Positions 25,721 through 39,392 of a DNA stretch of 64,000 bases are shown here, in pieces; the first letter of the stretch is position 1; every line of letters starts with the position of its first letter. Source of the stretch: Maylandia zebra (taxonomy: Eukaryota; Chordata; Actinopteri; Cichliformes; Cichlidae); the NCBI RefSeq assembly GCF_041146795.1, contig NC_135172.1, forward strand, positions 14,064,137 through 14,128,136. The letters are read 5' to 3'. The translations under genes were made by a program, and so were the position numbers. The notes under the pieces are model-generated. The model worked only from the letters and a program-made list of their open reading frames with translations. It did not search any database and was not told the origin of the DNA.

Positions 25721-26470
25721 GGAAAATGAAATCCACCAGGGGGCGTACAGGTACACTTTCTGAATGAGCTTCATCGACGCACTGGCATATTTTGAAAAAA
25801 ATTTTTTAAAATAGAATAACTCGAAAACATATTTGCTTTACAGGAAAGTGAAAATTTTACAATTATGTTCCCATTTAAAAATTATTCTGGTTTTATGTTG
25901 AGCCCTGGCATTATATTCCCCCCGCCGCCTTTTTAAGTACTGGTGCTAGTAAATTTTGAGGTATATTGTATATTAGCCATAATTGAACCTATATTGTCCT
26001 CTCACCCAGTTGGACAGTTTCCAGATTTGAACGCCTTGAAACAAATTTCTGCCTGCTTCACAACCCTTCCCAGCGGATGTCTGCATATTAATCAGCATAT
26101 TAATCATGCTTTTCTTTGAATATACACTCTTTCAGCAGTCACTTTGTTTTTAAGTTGCTGAGTAACCGCTGCAGTTTGTTACACCAATATTAAATGGCCA
26201 TTGTTTTATTACTTTTTGTAATTGCTATAAATTGACCTTCTATTCAGTGGAAAGGTTATCTCTTTACAACACAATACTCTGAGCCGATTACTCGAAAATA
26301 ATAATAATAAATATGTACCAGTCAAGCATAAGAGTTTATTCATTTGAGACAGCGCGACAAACGACGGTGGTATATTTGGGGGGTTTCTGTCAACTTAACT
26401 TACAACCTTTTTCCTTAACTTGCTGTTTTTAAATATATTTATAAATATTTTTTATTTAAGTGTTTTGTGT
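25720..26470. other. AT-rich spacer upstream of gtf3c1
   Basis: No gene, clear repeat or RNA gene seen. Confidence 0.3.
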
Positions 26471-26473
26471 GAC

Positions 26474-26868
26474 TTCCCATCCATCCATCCATTCGCTTCC
26501 GCTTCTCCTTTTCAGGGTCGCGGGGGGCGCTGGAGCCTATCCCAGCTGTCATAGGGCGAGAGGCGGGGTACACCCTGGACAGGTCGCCAGTCTATCGCAG
26601 GGCCAACACACAGGGACAGACAACCATTCACACTCACATTCACACCTAGTGGCAATCTGGATTATCCAATTAACCTATCCCCACAAGCTGCATGTCTTTG
26701 GACTGTGGGAGGAAGCCGGAGTACCCGGAGGGAACCCACGCAAACACGGGGAGAACATGCAAACTCCACACAGAAAGACCCCGGCCTGATGGTGGAATTG
26801 AACTCAGGACCTTCTTGCTGTGTGGCAACAGTGCTAACCACCGTGCCAACGTGCTGCTATCCTGCTGT
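26474..26868 (+). repeat. High-copy teleost interspersed repeat, copy 1
   Basis: Starts with (CATC)n, then a GC-rich block with GGTCGCGGGGGGCGCTGGAG, CCTATCCCAGCTGTCATAG and GGAACCCACGCAAACACGGG. It ends near GTGCTAACCACCGTGCCAAC. A diverged copy lies at 34193-34430. It is familiar from many fish genomes but I do not assign a family. Confidence 0.75.
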
Positions 26869-27381
26869 TTTGTGTGACTTAAATCTGTTGAATTTATCTG
26901 ACTTAATTTTTTTTTTTCAAACCTGACATAATCTAATTAAGTTTGTCCAGCAATTCTCCTTTTCCTTTTTAGGTCATGGGGACCTAACTCCATCTGCTGC
27001 TGAAGACAGTGCGTCACATGTGACACCTGTGGACATGAAAGCGAAGTGGATGGTACATGACATTTGGTAAGATGCTGAGTACATTAACTATATGCAACAG
27101 AAAGTTATATACATTTACACCCACACCCCCTGATGGAACAAGTATTGATATTGGAGACATGTATGATTATTGAAATCATGCTAAATTACATTTTCTTAGA
27201 TAGTGTTTCAATTAGTTAAGCTAAATAAGTGCCTGTAGACATTGCCAAGCGAAGGATCAATATTTGCTTCTAGGAGGACATTTTATATATCATACACTAG
27301 TGAACAAAGCTATAACTGATATAAAGACATTCAATTCTTGGCTTAAAATAAATCAGGCCCGACTTTATTAATTAGAGCTGT

Positions 27382-27694
27382 TTAACCTGCCAAGACCCGA
27401 ACTCTTCCACAGCATGCATTTTTAATTTTTCTTTGATATTTGGGCATATTGGGTGGGGCCCAGTGAATGTAAAAACAAAGAATTACCAGCTTTATTTTTT
27501 TTACCCAATTTTTGTTTCTAAGAAAAATAAGAGCCACAAATGCGGGTATTCGTTTAAAATTTCGATAGAACGGTCGCAGTATAATGTCCTTCTAAGTGGA
27601 TATCAGGCCCTTGTAGAGCAAAATTTAGTGTTTGGGTCTAAATAACCAAAAATGTGATGTCCACATATGTGGACGCCAGGTCCGAGGAGGTTAA
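27382..27694. mobile_element. TTAA-flanked MITE, copy 2 (piggyBac-type, non-autonomous)
   Basis: About 313 bp, TTAA at both ends, with inner termini CCTGCCAAGACC and CCTCCTCGGACC as an imperfect inverted repeat. The same internal palindrome GTCCACATATGTGGAC lies at 27659-27674. It aligns end to end with 9648-9955 with modest divergence, so the two inserted independently. It lies in the spacer between axin1 and gtf3c1. Confidence 0.8.
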
Positions 27695-27725
27695 CTTCTC
27701 ATTAACACAAATACAGTGTCTAATT

Positions 27726-28450
27726 AGCCAATCACATGGCAGAAACTTAGTGCATGCAGACATGTCAAGATAACCTGCGGAAGTTCAAACTGAGCATCAG
27801 AACAAGGAAGAAAGGTGATTTAATGATCTGAAAAAGAAGAAAATATCCAGAAGAAAAGCATCTCTGAATGTGGAACACAGCGAACCTTGAAGCAGATGGG
27901 TTAAAGCAGCAGAAGACCACACTGGCCCTGTCAGCTGAGGCTTACAATTTGCCCATTCCCACCAAAGTGGGGCGTTTGAAATACCAAAGGAGTTTGAAAA
28001 ATGTTGTCTAGTCTGATGAGTCTCATTTTCAGCTGCAATATTTGGGTAGTGATGTCAGAATTTGGTATAAACAACATGACAGCACAGATCCAAACTTCCT
28101 TGTATCAGTAAGGCAGGCTGCTAGTGGTGGAGTAATAGTGTGGGGAAATGCCACAGCTTACCTGAGTATTGTTGATGACCATGTTAATCCCTTTATGGAT
28201 AGCGCACCATGTCGCAAAGCTCAAATCATCTCAAACTGGTTTCATGAACATGACAGTGAGTTCACTGTACTCAAATGATATCCACAGTCACCAGATGTCA
28301 GCCCAACCTCTGGGACATCACATCACAAATGTGCAGCAACTGTGTGATGCTATCATGTAAATATGGACCAAAATCTCTGAGCAATGCTTCCAGAAACTTG
28401 TTGAATCTGTGCCATGAAGTATTAAGACAGTTAAAAGGGATCCACACTAA
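27726..28450 (+). pseudogene. Decayed Tc1-like transposase
   Basis: Upstream AGCCAATCACATGGCAG and GGTGATTTAA mark the 5' part of a teleost Tc1 element. The plus-strand frame around 28042-28278 keeps parts of the DDE catalytic region (SGGVIVWG, NATAYLSIVDDHVNPFM, APCRKAQIISNWFHEHDSEF), but the stretches between them are deleted. The piece after 28278 continues in another frame. The third catalytic acidic segment is lost. Broken, non-functional. Confidence 0.75.
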
Positions 28451-28509
28451 TAGTAGTAAGGTATACCTATTGCAGAAGCTAGCGAGTGTACGTACATGCA
28501 GCCCTTATA

Positions 28510-28544
28510 CAGAGTCTATACACACACGCACACACACACGCACG

Positions 28545-28603
<59 letters not shown>
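28510..28603 (+). repeat. (CA)n/(CG)n microsatellite
   Basis: Compound dinucleotide repeat: CA units with a central CGCGCG run, then a long pure CA tract. It sits at the end of the Tc1 remnant. Confidence 0.9.
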
Positions 28604-28606
<3 letters not shown>

Positions 28607-28884
28607 TAAATATGCTGTATGTATACTCAAAATACTGATTTCATTTCACAATAAATTTATCTAATGAAGTGGCTCATGAGTGTATGTGTGATTGTTAAAG
28701 GCTGCCTGAATATTTTAGTGTTTTTCATCACCAGCTACAGCTATCACATAAATGCAGAAGCCAAACAAACTCCAAACTGCAGTGGTGTACAAGTGCAATG
28801 CATCTGAAAGTTAAGACTTTTAGTTTAAGGCAAAAAGAGAAAGCCATATAAAATACATTTAACCTCAAAAATAAAGTTGATGAA

Positions 28885-31800
28885 TTTATTCAACATCTTT
28901 ATTATGAAGTACCCTTTTAAAAGAAATGTACAAGTGGAACCAGCACAGTGACATCTTGGCGTTGGAAAAAAACAAAACAGAAAACACCATGGACATGTGG
29001 TGCAGGTCTGAAGACACGTATGAAATGATAATGTACATATTTACAGCAGAGGGTTGATCAGAACAGAAGAAATAGAAATAGCATGACTGCAGCTAAAAAT
29101 ACAAATGGGACTGAGTGATGATTAAAACTAATAATAAAAAGCATGGATTGGTTTCAATAAACACATTTTTGAAAGGTTAAAGGCACTGTGTTTCACACAA
29201 ATCAACAACGCAACAGATGCAGTTATTTGTTCTTGTCCATCAAATCATAAATCACAAGAAACAACTCAATGTAGTCATTCAACTGTCCCTGGGTGCTCTT
29301 TCTAATAAAACAGATGCAAAATATATCAGAGGGCCAAAAGCAGTTTGCACATAAACATTAAACCAAAATAGACAGTTCAATTCATCTGGAAACATTCCTT
29401 AAAGAACATGCTCGCTGATTATTAAAATTACATTTTTTTTCTTATAAACAAATACATTTCTAAATTTTTTATTTCATACTGAAGGCATAATGGGTTGGAG
29501 TAAGGACAAACACATTTTCTGATCCTATGCTCCTCTTGCTGGGGCAAACCCAGGATGATTTCTATTTGACATTAATGCAACACATTCAATTAACAATCAG
29601 CATCGAGGACACAAAACAATCAGGTGAACAGATCAATAGTGAACCTGTCCTCAAGTAGCTGACATGATCGATCCTTCGAGGATATGGTGGACAAAAGTAA
29701 AAAAAACAAAAACAAACTTTAAAAAAAAAAAAAAAATTCATAAAGTTACATTCGGCTTACGTAGCTGGTGTGCCCTCAGTGCAACGTTTGCACTGCGCTT
29801 TATATTCTGACCTCAAGGCTTTACCGCGTTATGGTACAAACACAAGCAGGTTAAAAGACTAGCTTGACATGTTGAAAAATTCACTCTGCTGTTTTCATAA
29901 CAAAAAAGTGACCAAATGTGTAACACTCCTCGTGTCTATACAGTAAACATGAAGCTATAGGCAATTAGCTGAGCTTAGAATAGAAGACATCTCGCCTGGC
30001 TCTGTCTACATTTCGCAGTCTGCCTCCCAGCACATTTCAGCGTTTCCTAATCAGCATGCATCTATAACCTGAGCTGAAGGCCTTACAATCATTACGATCT
30101 TACAATCTTACTCCGACCTCAAATCTGTTTTTCCCCACCCGCAAAAGCGAGTAGTTATTAGACAGCTCATCAGGCTCTAGGCAATCGTGATAGGTCCTCT
30201 GAATCATCAATTTATATGTAATAATCTAGCAATCCACAGATCAACCAAATATCAATACTGGCATATTTTGAATCATCTACCGTGTCACCAATTTTGTGCT
30301 GAGCTAGTGTGATATAAATCTGAAAAACCTTTAAACAGTTTAGAATGACAAAAACAAAATAAATAAATAAACAAAAACTAACAATCAGCTATCAAGCAAA
30401 CTATTTTAAACATCACCACTGGTGCCACCTTTCTTATAAACCAATGAACAACAAATAACTGATAATTAAATTAAATTAACTTAACTTGTAGTTGAAACTC
30501 ACGTAGTTTAACTCACGTAAGAGCCAGGGTAGGTCCAATCTTTTTAGTAAACTATAAACTAACAACTGCTGGCTTTAGCTTTGCATTTACCGCTTAGATA
30601 TATGAGCTGTATTAACTTATCACAGTATTCCTGGTGAAAATTTCTAATGTCAAACTATTAATTTAATTTGGAGAAAGGAAAACAAACAAAACAAACAACC
30701 CTGCAGTTTTTAAACTCAGTGTTCCTCTACAAAGTTTAAAGATGTAGGAGGAAATACTACATTCCCTCACAGTTATGTCAAATAACACACATTAGATAGC
30801 AGTGGACTGCACATACATGTGTATGTAGGCGAAGGGGGCTCACACTACACTCTTTGGCTGAGTTCCGGTGTACACGACGGACACTTAACGCTTCAGAATA
30901 AGCACTGTAGATAGTAATGGCACTGGCCAGGCAGGCAGGCAGGCAGGCACCTAGACTGAGCTTGGAGTTCTGTGCGCAGGCTTGTGATATAGCAGAAGAC
31001 TTCTAAAGTTACACAAGGGGCCAGTGTGACCGTTTAAAAAAAAAAAAGATATATTGTGGTCTTTTTTGAGGGTAATAAAAAAAATCCTATATTTAAAAAT
31101 CCTCCCGCAGTAGAACACGACTGCACACTCAAAGGTAAACAGTACAGAGCTGAGGTGCAGTGATGTGGTATACTGGGAAGAAACAAACAAATCGGTTGCC
31201 CTGAAATGACTAATGAACTAGCTTCAAAACATACACAATAATACAACATTAAGTCTGAGATATGACGAAATTAAGCTGCAATAATAAGTAATAGTACCTG
31301 CCTTGTACATACACGATTCAAATAAAATGAAAACAAGTAGCTAGAATACTTGTCTTATTAAAAATACGGTAAACAAGTTATGCAGAGAACTGTTATCTGA
31401 ACAAGGTGATGTGAGAGATCACTACGTGACTTCTTGGAATTGAGGGTGAGCAGGTTTCTCTGTTCTGAGGCTATGAAGTCAACGAGAGGCAGGCTAAATG
31501 TTCCACTCCCCAAAAATCTTCTGTCACCAGCTGATGAGGAACAGAGACAGCAAAAGGCAGCTAGACTCCCGAGAGGAACAAAACTGCTTCCTTTACCGTC
31601 CTGAGCACCGATTGAAGAGTTTCCGTGGTAATGTAGCAGCATCGTAATGGTCTGCGGAGGACGGGCTCCTCCAGAGCAGAAGTGGAAGACTACTTTAAAC
31701 CTCTCTCCTTCAGCAGTCCCCTCACCCTTTTCCCATCCATTGCAGTAGAAGTGGAAGACTGGTCAGACATACCTGAACAGCTCTCCTTGATCGTCCACAG

Positions 31801-32092
31801 TGGAGACAGGACAGGTGAAATAATTTATGTTCTTCTACTACCCGCTGTATCATCTGACTGAGCTTTTTTGCTTTATGTGGGTTTGGATCCAGGCGTTGAT
31901 GCTCCGTAAAATTAACCGCCTCCTTAACGCTTGAGCTTCGACTATGCAGCGCAATCTCCATTCGGTCGCACGTTACTCCTTCCGCCTTTCTACTTCCCGT
32001 TGTTCGTTTTCTGGCAGGTGAATTTCAATCCCACCTGAATGTTTTCTTCCTCTTTTTCATGCCATCTGATTTGTTTTCATGTTCCCAAAATT
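28885..32092 (-). other. axin1: Inferred long 3' UTR of axin1
   Basis: From the axin1 stop codon to a pair of minus-strand AATAAA signals (28898-28903 and 28885-28890) there is about 3.2 kb without splice-compatible coding sequence or recognised interspersed repeats. The lack of repeats contrasts with the surrounding spacer and fits a UTR. Open frames inside it (for example around 31.7-31.96 kb) resemble no family. A GGCA tandem run sits near 30928-30950. Confidence 0.5.
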
Positions 32093-32453
32093 TCAGTCAA
32101 CCTTCTCCACCTTCCCAACGATCTTCTCCTCGAAGATAGGCAAGATTGCGTCATCGTCACGAACCTCCTCGAACACCACACCACAGTCAAACTCGTCGCT
32201 CACTTTCTTGAAATAGAACCTAAACACAAGCACAAGTGTAAGAGCACATCTTTAACATTCCCACACACACTTATGGCTTTTTAAAACCTGTCTATGTATT
32301 TACCTGTAGTGGCCCTTTTTGGTAAGCAGCTCCTTGAACTGGCCCAAAGTCACTACACGGCCTTTAACAGATGTTCGATAGGGAATTGGTTCTCCACAAA
32401 AGTAGTAAGCCACTGTCATGTTCTCGCACATTTGACGCTTTCCAGACTTGTGC
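32093..32453 (-). other. axin1: axin1 DIX domain exons
   Basis: The two last coding exons (32304-32453 and 32093-32219) encode the DIX domain: [51 protein letters not shown] and [13 protein letters not shown], then the stop. DIX mediates head-to-tail polymerisation and binding to Dishevelled. All parts of the domain appear intact. Confidence 0.95.
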
Positions 32454-35400
32454 CTGAGACAGAAAAAATACACGTAAACACACAACATAAAGAATAAACA
32501 TTAATAATAATAACAATAACCGAGTACACAGAATTTGGCCTGACACCTACCTAGGCTTGACCTGTTGTAGTGCAGCCCTCCTCCTCTCCTCCTCCAGCCT
32601 CCGTCTAGCCTCCTCCAGCTGGGTGAGGGGGTTGGGAGCTGGGTTGGGGGGCATAGCTGGGTCCTGGATGAAGGGATGAGAAGGCTGGACTTGGGTGGAT
32701 GATGAGCCGGGGATAGCGGTGGACACTGAAGAAGGGTTACGTAGTTGAGCAGAGACCCAGGGGTGCACAGCTCCAGGCCGCTCCACTGAAGCTGGACGTG
32801 GCGATTCGCTGCTGGTTCCTGTCCTCCTTGAGCTACTGGTGCTCCCTCTGAAAAAACAAGAGAATTGCCTGCATTAAAATGGGCACAGGAACTAGAGTCT
32901 CACAATATGAGACTATGCTAAGCATAGTCTTATTGATCGCTATATCAAGAACCACTGAAATTCTGGTTCTTGATATAGCAAGTACGCGTTACTCAGGACA
33001 AACATTTAAAACCTGAAGAAGAATAACCCCCAACATAAGCAGAAATGATTTGTTCGATGTATCCACGTGCTCCCCTGTGAGATTCTCCCTCTCCGATGCT
33101 GCCTAAATATCACTTTACTCTCATTTATTAGTAGGCTCCAAATTCCATTCATTTGCAGTAAACGTTAAATATTTCTAAGATATGTATGTCTCTCTGATCT
33201 TGTTTGAGGGGAATGGGCATCTGCCACATGGTGTTGTACACAAAAACTCATTTTTTAGCATCACTGGGGAAGAGAATTAAACTCTCACAAATAAAGTTAT
33301 ACTTCACTTGCGTTGTTACTGACAACATGTGCAACAAGTTCCTTCCATGTTAGAGCAGAACACGGGCAATCTGTAACACATCTAATGCTGGAGGGCGGCC
33401 TTGCTGTTAATCTTGTTGGCACAGGTCTGTTATATATGCCAGCTGACTAGTGCCCGCACACACAGTTATGTGGTCATGGGTTAATAATAAAGAGTAATCA
33501 TTAGCCAGGTTATTGCTTAGCTGTGGGCACAATCGCAGATTCCATTTGCCGTTATCAAAGTGTCATCTATAAGGTCACAGAGACATTCACTTTGCTAGGA
33601 GCAGAGTCTGCTTTTACTTTGATCCTCTGCTTTAAATGGCGACCAACAACACAAAGTGTTCTTCTTTTTTGCCAAGTAAAATATCAATGCCAAACCACTG
33701 CCAAATAAAAAAAAAATTCAATACACTATATCTGATGAGAAAGAAAACACATCACCTGTATTCCTAATTTAATTTTTATTTCATTATTTGATCTTAAGAA
33801 TTTTAAAAATTTCAACAACTATAAATTACTGTCAGCTTTAAATATAAAACGACTCACCCATGGGAACTCTTTCTCTGTCTGTCTCCATCCATCATCCATT
33901 GCAGGATCTTCTGGTTTCTCTCCAAATCCTCCATTGGTACCTGTGCCTCCAGGCCACGCCCACTCTCGTCACCTTTCCCCGATGCCTCTGATGTCTTCTT
34001 ACAACCTCGCCGTGATAGTGTGCTGCCTTTACTACTGCAGAACAAACAGGTAACAAAAGAAAAAAAAAAAACAGTTGGAGTCATCCGATTACTTAACAAT
34101 AAGATACTTTACTGCCACTAGGGCACTACCAGGATACGGACTTGTCATTAATAATAGTATAATACATTAAAGAAATACAAATGTATGCAAAGTTCTGGAG
34201 CCTATCCCAGGGTGCACCTGTCACAGGACAAACACACAGAGACAACCATTGGCACTCACTTTCACACCTATGGGCAATTGAGGTTCATCAATTAACCTAA
34301 TCCCACTAACTGCAAGTCTTTGGGTTGTGGGAGAGAACCCATGCAAACATGGGGAGAACATGCAAGCTCCACACAGAAAGATCCCGGCCTGATGACGGAA
34401 TTGAACTCAGGACCTTCTTGCTGTGAGCCAATCGTGCTCAGTGGGAATATGGCTGTACGGTAAAAACTGTTCAGGAATTGTCTAGTTTTGAATTTTTCAT
34501 GAATCTGTATCTCTTAGCAGACGGTAAAAGTTCAAAAACATTTTAGGCAGGATGGAAAGGGTTTTTGAGTTGTATGCAAGCAGCAAAGAGATGAAGATGT
34601 CACTCAAAGCTGGTAGGTGGAAGTTAGTGACGCCTCTGCAAAGCTGTTCCCCTTCCATACAACTTCCTATAGACCAAGTGCACATGCTTACCTATAACCC
34701 ATCCCCTCGTGTGTGCTGGCTCCAGCTCCGTCAGCATAGTTTCGACTTCTCCCGGCATACTGATTGGCTGACTCTCCATTCCACAGGAAGTTGGGCTGAG
34801 ACCTACTACCCGTTTCCTCTGGCCCATCCCTTCCTCTGTGGTGGTACAACGGCTTGTGGTGATGCATACCTGAGATGGAAATCAGTAAAGTAAATGGAAA
34901 CTCACAGCACTGACATCTGTGCTATTTCACCTGAAGAGTCAGTTATGGCTTGCCATTAAAAAAATTTGTAACAGGATGCACTAGTTAGTCCAAGCATATT
35001 ATAGTTCCTTCCTGTGTTGTAAAGGCACATTAAAAATCTCAAGACTCCATCTTCACATTAACTCAATATAATGAGCACGAGTTAAGCCTACTCTGTTATA
35101 CCAACATCAATATTAAACAGAGCAACAACAGCACATTATTCCACAGCAACACAAACACTTGAGCAGAATAACAACTATTTCTTGCTACTTGAGGTTACAT
35201 TTGCCAAAAACTACAGTGTACAGTAGGTGTGGGGAATACGGTCTCCAAAAAACCAAAACAAAACAAAACACTCTTAAAAAGACAGGGACACAGGATATGA
35301 ACCAGGTATAATGTTGAAGCATCAGCATTAACTTCTAATGCACAGTTCCGCAAATAAATAAAATAATTTTTAATGTTTGTAGAAATAATTTACCCAAAGT

Positions 35401-38400
35401 TGTGTAATGTAAGAAAAAGTCTGCACTTTTTCTAAATGTGTTTGTAGAACTGGAGAGGACATGTAACTGTGTCCGTTGGAGAGTTGCTTTAGCGACATGT
35501 GGTATTGGGGGCAGAGCTTAACACAGAGAGTAACCTGGGCCCACATTTAGATCGTGGAAATCGTGCTCGACCATTTCTCCCTCCCCTTCACAGCCTCTTA
35601 CCTTTGACTCCAGCAGCAGGCAGACTGTGACCTGCACCTCTGTGTGCAGGGTAGTGAGGCGGCCCGATTCCCCCGTCAGGTGAACGCGATGATTTGGGAG
35701 GAGTGTGCCGACCCCCTCCTGCTAAGGTGCTGTTGTTTGCCCCTGGCGACTGGCAGCCTGGCGTCCTCATCACCCGCTGTACATGCTCATCCAAAATAGA
35801 TTCTGGGTCGTCGTCATGGGGATCATCTATGGGGACCAGGCCTCCGTAAGTGGCGACTGTTGCCGTGTTAGCAGTTGTCTCGGAATAACGGGCACCATAA
35901 AGAGGTGGAAACGATGAGGGGACGGGTAGAGACATGCTATGAGAAGACATTGAGGTTGTCATGGAGACGTCAGCATCATCCCCCTCTTCTTCCTGTTAAG
36001 AACAGAAAATACATTTAGTTTTTCAATTTTAAAACTGGGTTGTACATCAATACAGAAGACAATGATTAAGGTGATGGAGGCTAATAAATGTGTTTCTTTT
36101 TTTGCCTAGCCTTTCTGCCTGTGTATTACAAGCCGGATGGCTTCGTGGCAGTAACCTGACACCCAAGGGAAAAAAAGTAAATTAAAAAAGAAAAAGAAAA
36201 AAAGAATTGGGCAAACTTTATCTAAAAATGCTGTTGTGCCAGTTCACCTGATATCAACTCACTTAGAATCACCAATAATTAAACTATCGATATATAATCC
36301 CAGAGTGATTATCTCTTCTCTTGATGGCATAGTCTCTCTTCTTACCAGCAGCAATGAGTCTATACAGAAGCTATCACTGTTAAAGTGGAATGCTAGAGCC
36401 AGATTAACTGAGTATAATATTAAATTCCCACCGTGGCTGGTCACAAGAAACCGAAATGGCAAGTTTTTCTGGCAAGAATCTTGTTTGTCACTTGTTATAA
36501 CAATGTGTTGCTGCTTAATAGGGCTGCACGATTTTGCATAAAATGAGAATCACAATTCGCTCACGATTTTCTTTTCTAATATAAATATTTATTGCACTTA
36601 TTAACTGCACATCCACTTCGTAACAGTTGAGACTAAACAAAAACAATTACGTCTCCACCGTTGCTCGACACTGCGTGTATACAGCAGGTAGTGCAACATT
36701 TGAAAAATAGTTGCGGGACGGCACCGTGTAGCGTTTGTCTAGGGTTTTGATCATTTTCCTAAATCCCTCGTTTTGCACAGTGTTGATGGGAGCCATATCT
36801 TTGGTCAGGTGATAAGTGATAGCCTCCGTAATTTCTTTGTGCGTGCGGGAGTTCGACAGGTATAGGGAGGCGCTGTATAAGGTTCCTGTTATTGATGTTT
36901 GGGTGGTTGACCGGGACAGATTTTCTCCTGTCACTTTCTTGGGCTTTACAGCTTCGTCATCTCTCACGTGCTCTCCGTTGTTTTTTCCCTGCCAGCTGAC
37001 TTCTGTATCACGTGGTATAAGCCTCCGCCCTTGTCATTTGTTGAGCAGGAAGAGTGAGCGCTTGTTTTCATGCAGATTATGTCCCGGATCAAAATGCGGT
37101 ACAATCGTCATCTTTTTTTTTTTTTTTTTTAAATCGTTGTCATTTGGAAATGAGATCACACATAAGTATGAATTGAGATTGCGATTTTCTAACGATTAAT
37201 TGTGCAGCCCTACTGCTTCATACAACTCTACCCTACTGCAAGAGAGTAGAATCAATCGCTAAACTGTTCACAGGCATTTCTGCATATATGGCATAATGCA
37301 TTGTCTAAATTTCTACTGTGTAAATCTCCTTGTAGATGAGAAGCTAGCTGTGAGTCTGGAATAGAAGTGACAGAGCTGCATAGGCAGGCTGACTAAAATG
37401 GAAACAACTCTTTCTTTCACTTACAAAGTTTTAATTTCGAAGAATTAAAATCACATTGCAGGGTGCATATATATGATCGTGTACTCACCAGCCGTACTCT
37501 CTTCAGCCTCTCTTCAAGTCTTTCCTGAGCCTCTCGCTCTCTGAGCACCGTCTCCAGCCTGCTGATAAGCTCCGCTGCAAACCTCTCAGGCTCTACGTGG
37601 ATGTCCTTTGGCATTCGATACGTGCGCTGTGTATTGACACAAGTAGAAATTATTACATACTACACACGGGTGCATATGTCTGCTGCCATAATTTAAATGG
37701 CAAACTTATAAACTAATATGCATTTAACACATTCAAATGGGAAAACTTAACTTGTGCAAACAATCAATGTTAGCAATGTGTGACAGTTATGGTAATTCCT
37801 TCTCAACTACTTGCAGATAATTACTGCCTTAAGACCACCTCACATTATGAGCTAAATCTGCCTGCTGTGTATAGTACCATTACATCTACTCCTCCTACTT
37901 CTTCAAACCCAGAATTTAGGAATATGTAACTATGTTTTATTCCAAAGTTTTAACTGGTATCAATCAGATGCCTCTCAGATGTCACTTCTGAGTGTCTGTA
38001 CATCAAGTGCTTTTAGTTTTTAATGGGGCTGGTGATTTCAATCAGTGTCCAAGTTGATCCTGAACTTTTAAAAATCCAGTGCCAATAAGTTGCTGAACTT
38101 TAGCTGTACTCATTTTGACCAACAAGCTGGTAGTGCACCAGGACCTCAGCTTTGCATGGGATGCAGCACCTTTACTTCCAGTTTAAACTGTGGAATGTGC
38201 ACACAAGTCACTTCACTGACACCAAAAAACACACAGCACCTCTGGCAGCGATTCAACACAGTAGCAGGCTACAAGCCCACCGATCAGACATGCTGTAATG
38301 ACCTCGCACTGCCAGATAACCTCAATACACCAACAACAAAGGGCTCCCGTCGTCACCTGCCAAACAGATCATGTTCTGAAGGAATGTGTAGAACAACTGA

Positions 38401-39361
38401 AAGATGTTTTCACAAGGACATTTTCAACATCTTCCTCAGACAAAAATAACATTCCCACTTGTCTAAACGGCACCACTATAATTTTGTACCCAAGAAATCT
38501 AACCCAGCTTGTTTGAATGACTACCACCCTCTAGCCCTCACCCCAAGAAATGTGAAATGCTTTGAAAGGCTTGTCTTGCAACATAATAAGTCACATCTCC
38601 CTTTTAACCCCTAGAATTTGCATGCAGAGAAAACCAGCCTACAAAAGATGCCATTATATCCACCCTGCACCACCTCAGTCTGACTCACCTGCAATACAGA
38701 AAGTCATACACATCCTACTGATTCAAGTCAACTTTTTACACTATCTTGCCACAGCAGCTTGTGGAGAAGCTGAACCTGCTCCGTGTGGGACCTGGTACCT
38801 AGAACTGGATCTTGGGCTTTCTTACACAGAGATGGCAGATGGCCAGAAAAGGAAGAAAACAACACAATATGCTGAATACAAGATCGCTTTAAAGGGTGTG
38901 TATTCAGCCCATTATTGTTCAAGATGTGGATACATGACTGCTCTGCTAGTTTTAACACAACCACACCAAAAGGTTTGCTAAGGTAGGCCTCATTGCCAAT
39001 CAAGATGAGTCAGCACACAGAGGAGTTGACAGCCTGACAACCTTAACCTCAACACAGGGAAAAACATCAACAATGAGATAATTGCTGACTTCTCGACAAT
39101 CAGTTTCACCTTCCACTAATTGTTGGTTCTGTGGTAGAAACAAAAGCATGTAATTTCTGCCGATATGCCAAACTGATGACATCACTTCCAGTTACTACAC
39201 CACCACAGCCTTAATCAAAAAAGGCCTAGCAGCACCCTCCGCCTCCTCCACATGCTGCAACTCCCATCAGACATTTACAACCAGTGCAGTCTGGGCATTG
39301 CCAACGTCCCCACTCATCCTTCTCACAGCCTGTCGCAGCATTCGCTCAAGGACACCCCCCC

Positions 39362-39392
<31 letters not shown>

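Noticed and set aside
31722-31961. 79-codon minus-strand open frame downstream of axin1
   Set aside because: Lies in the inferred 3' UTR and resembles no family; no splice signals link it to axin1.
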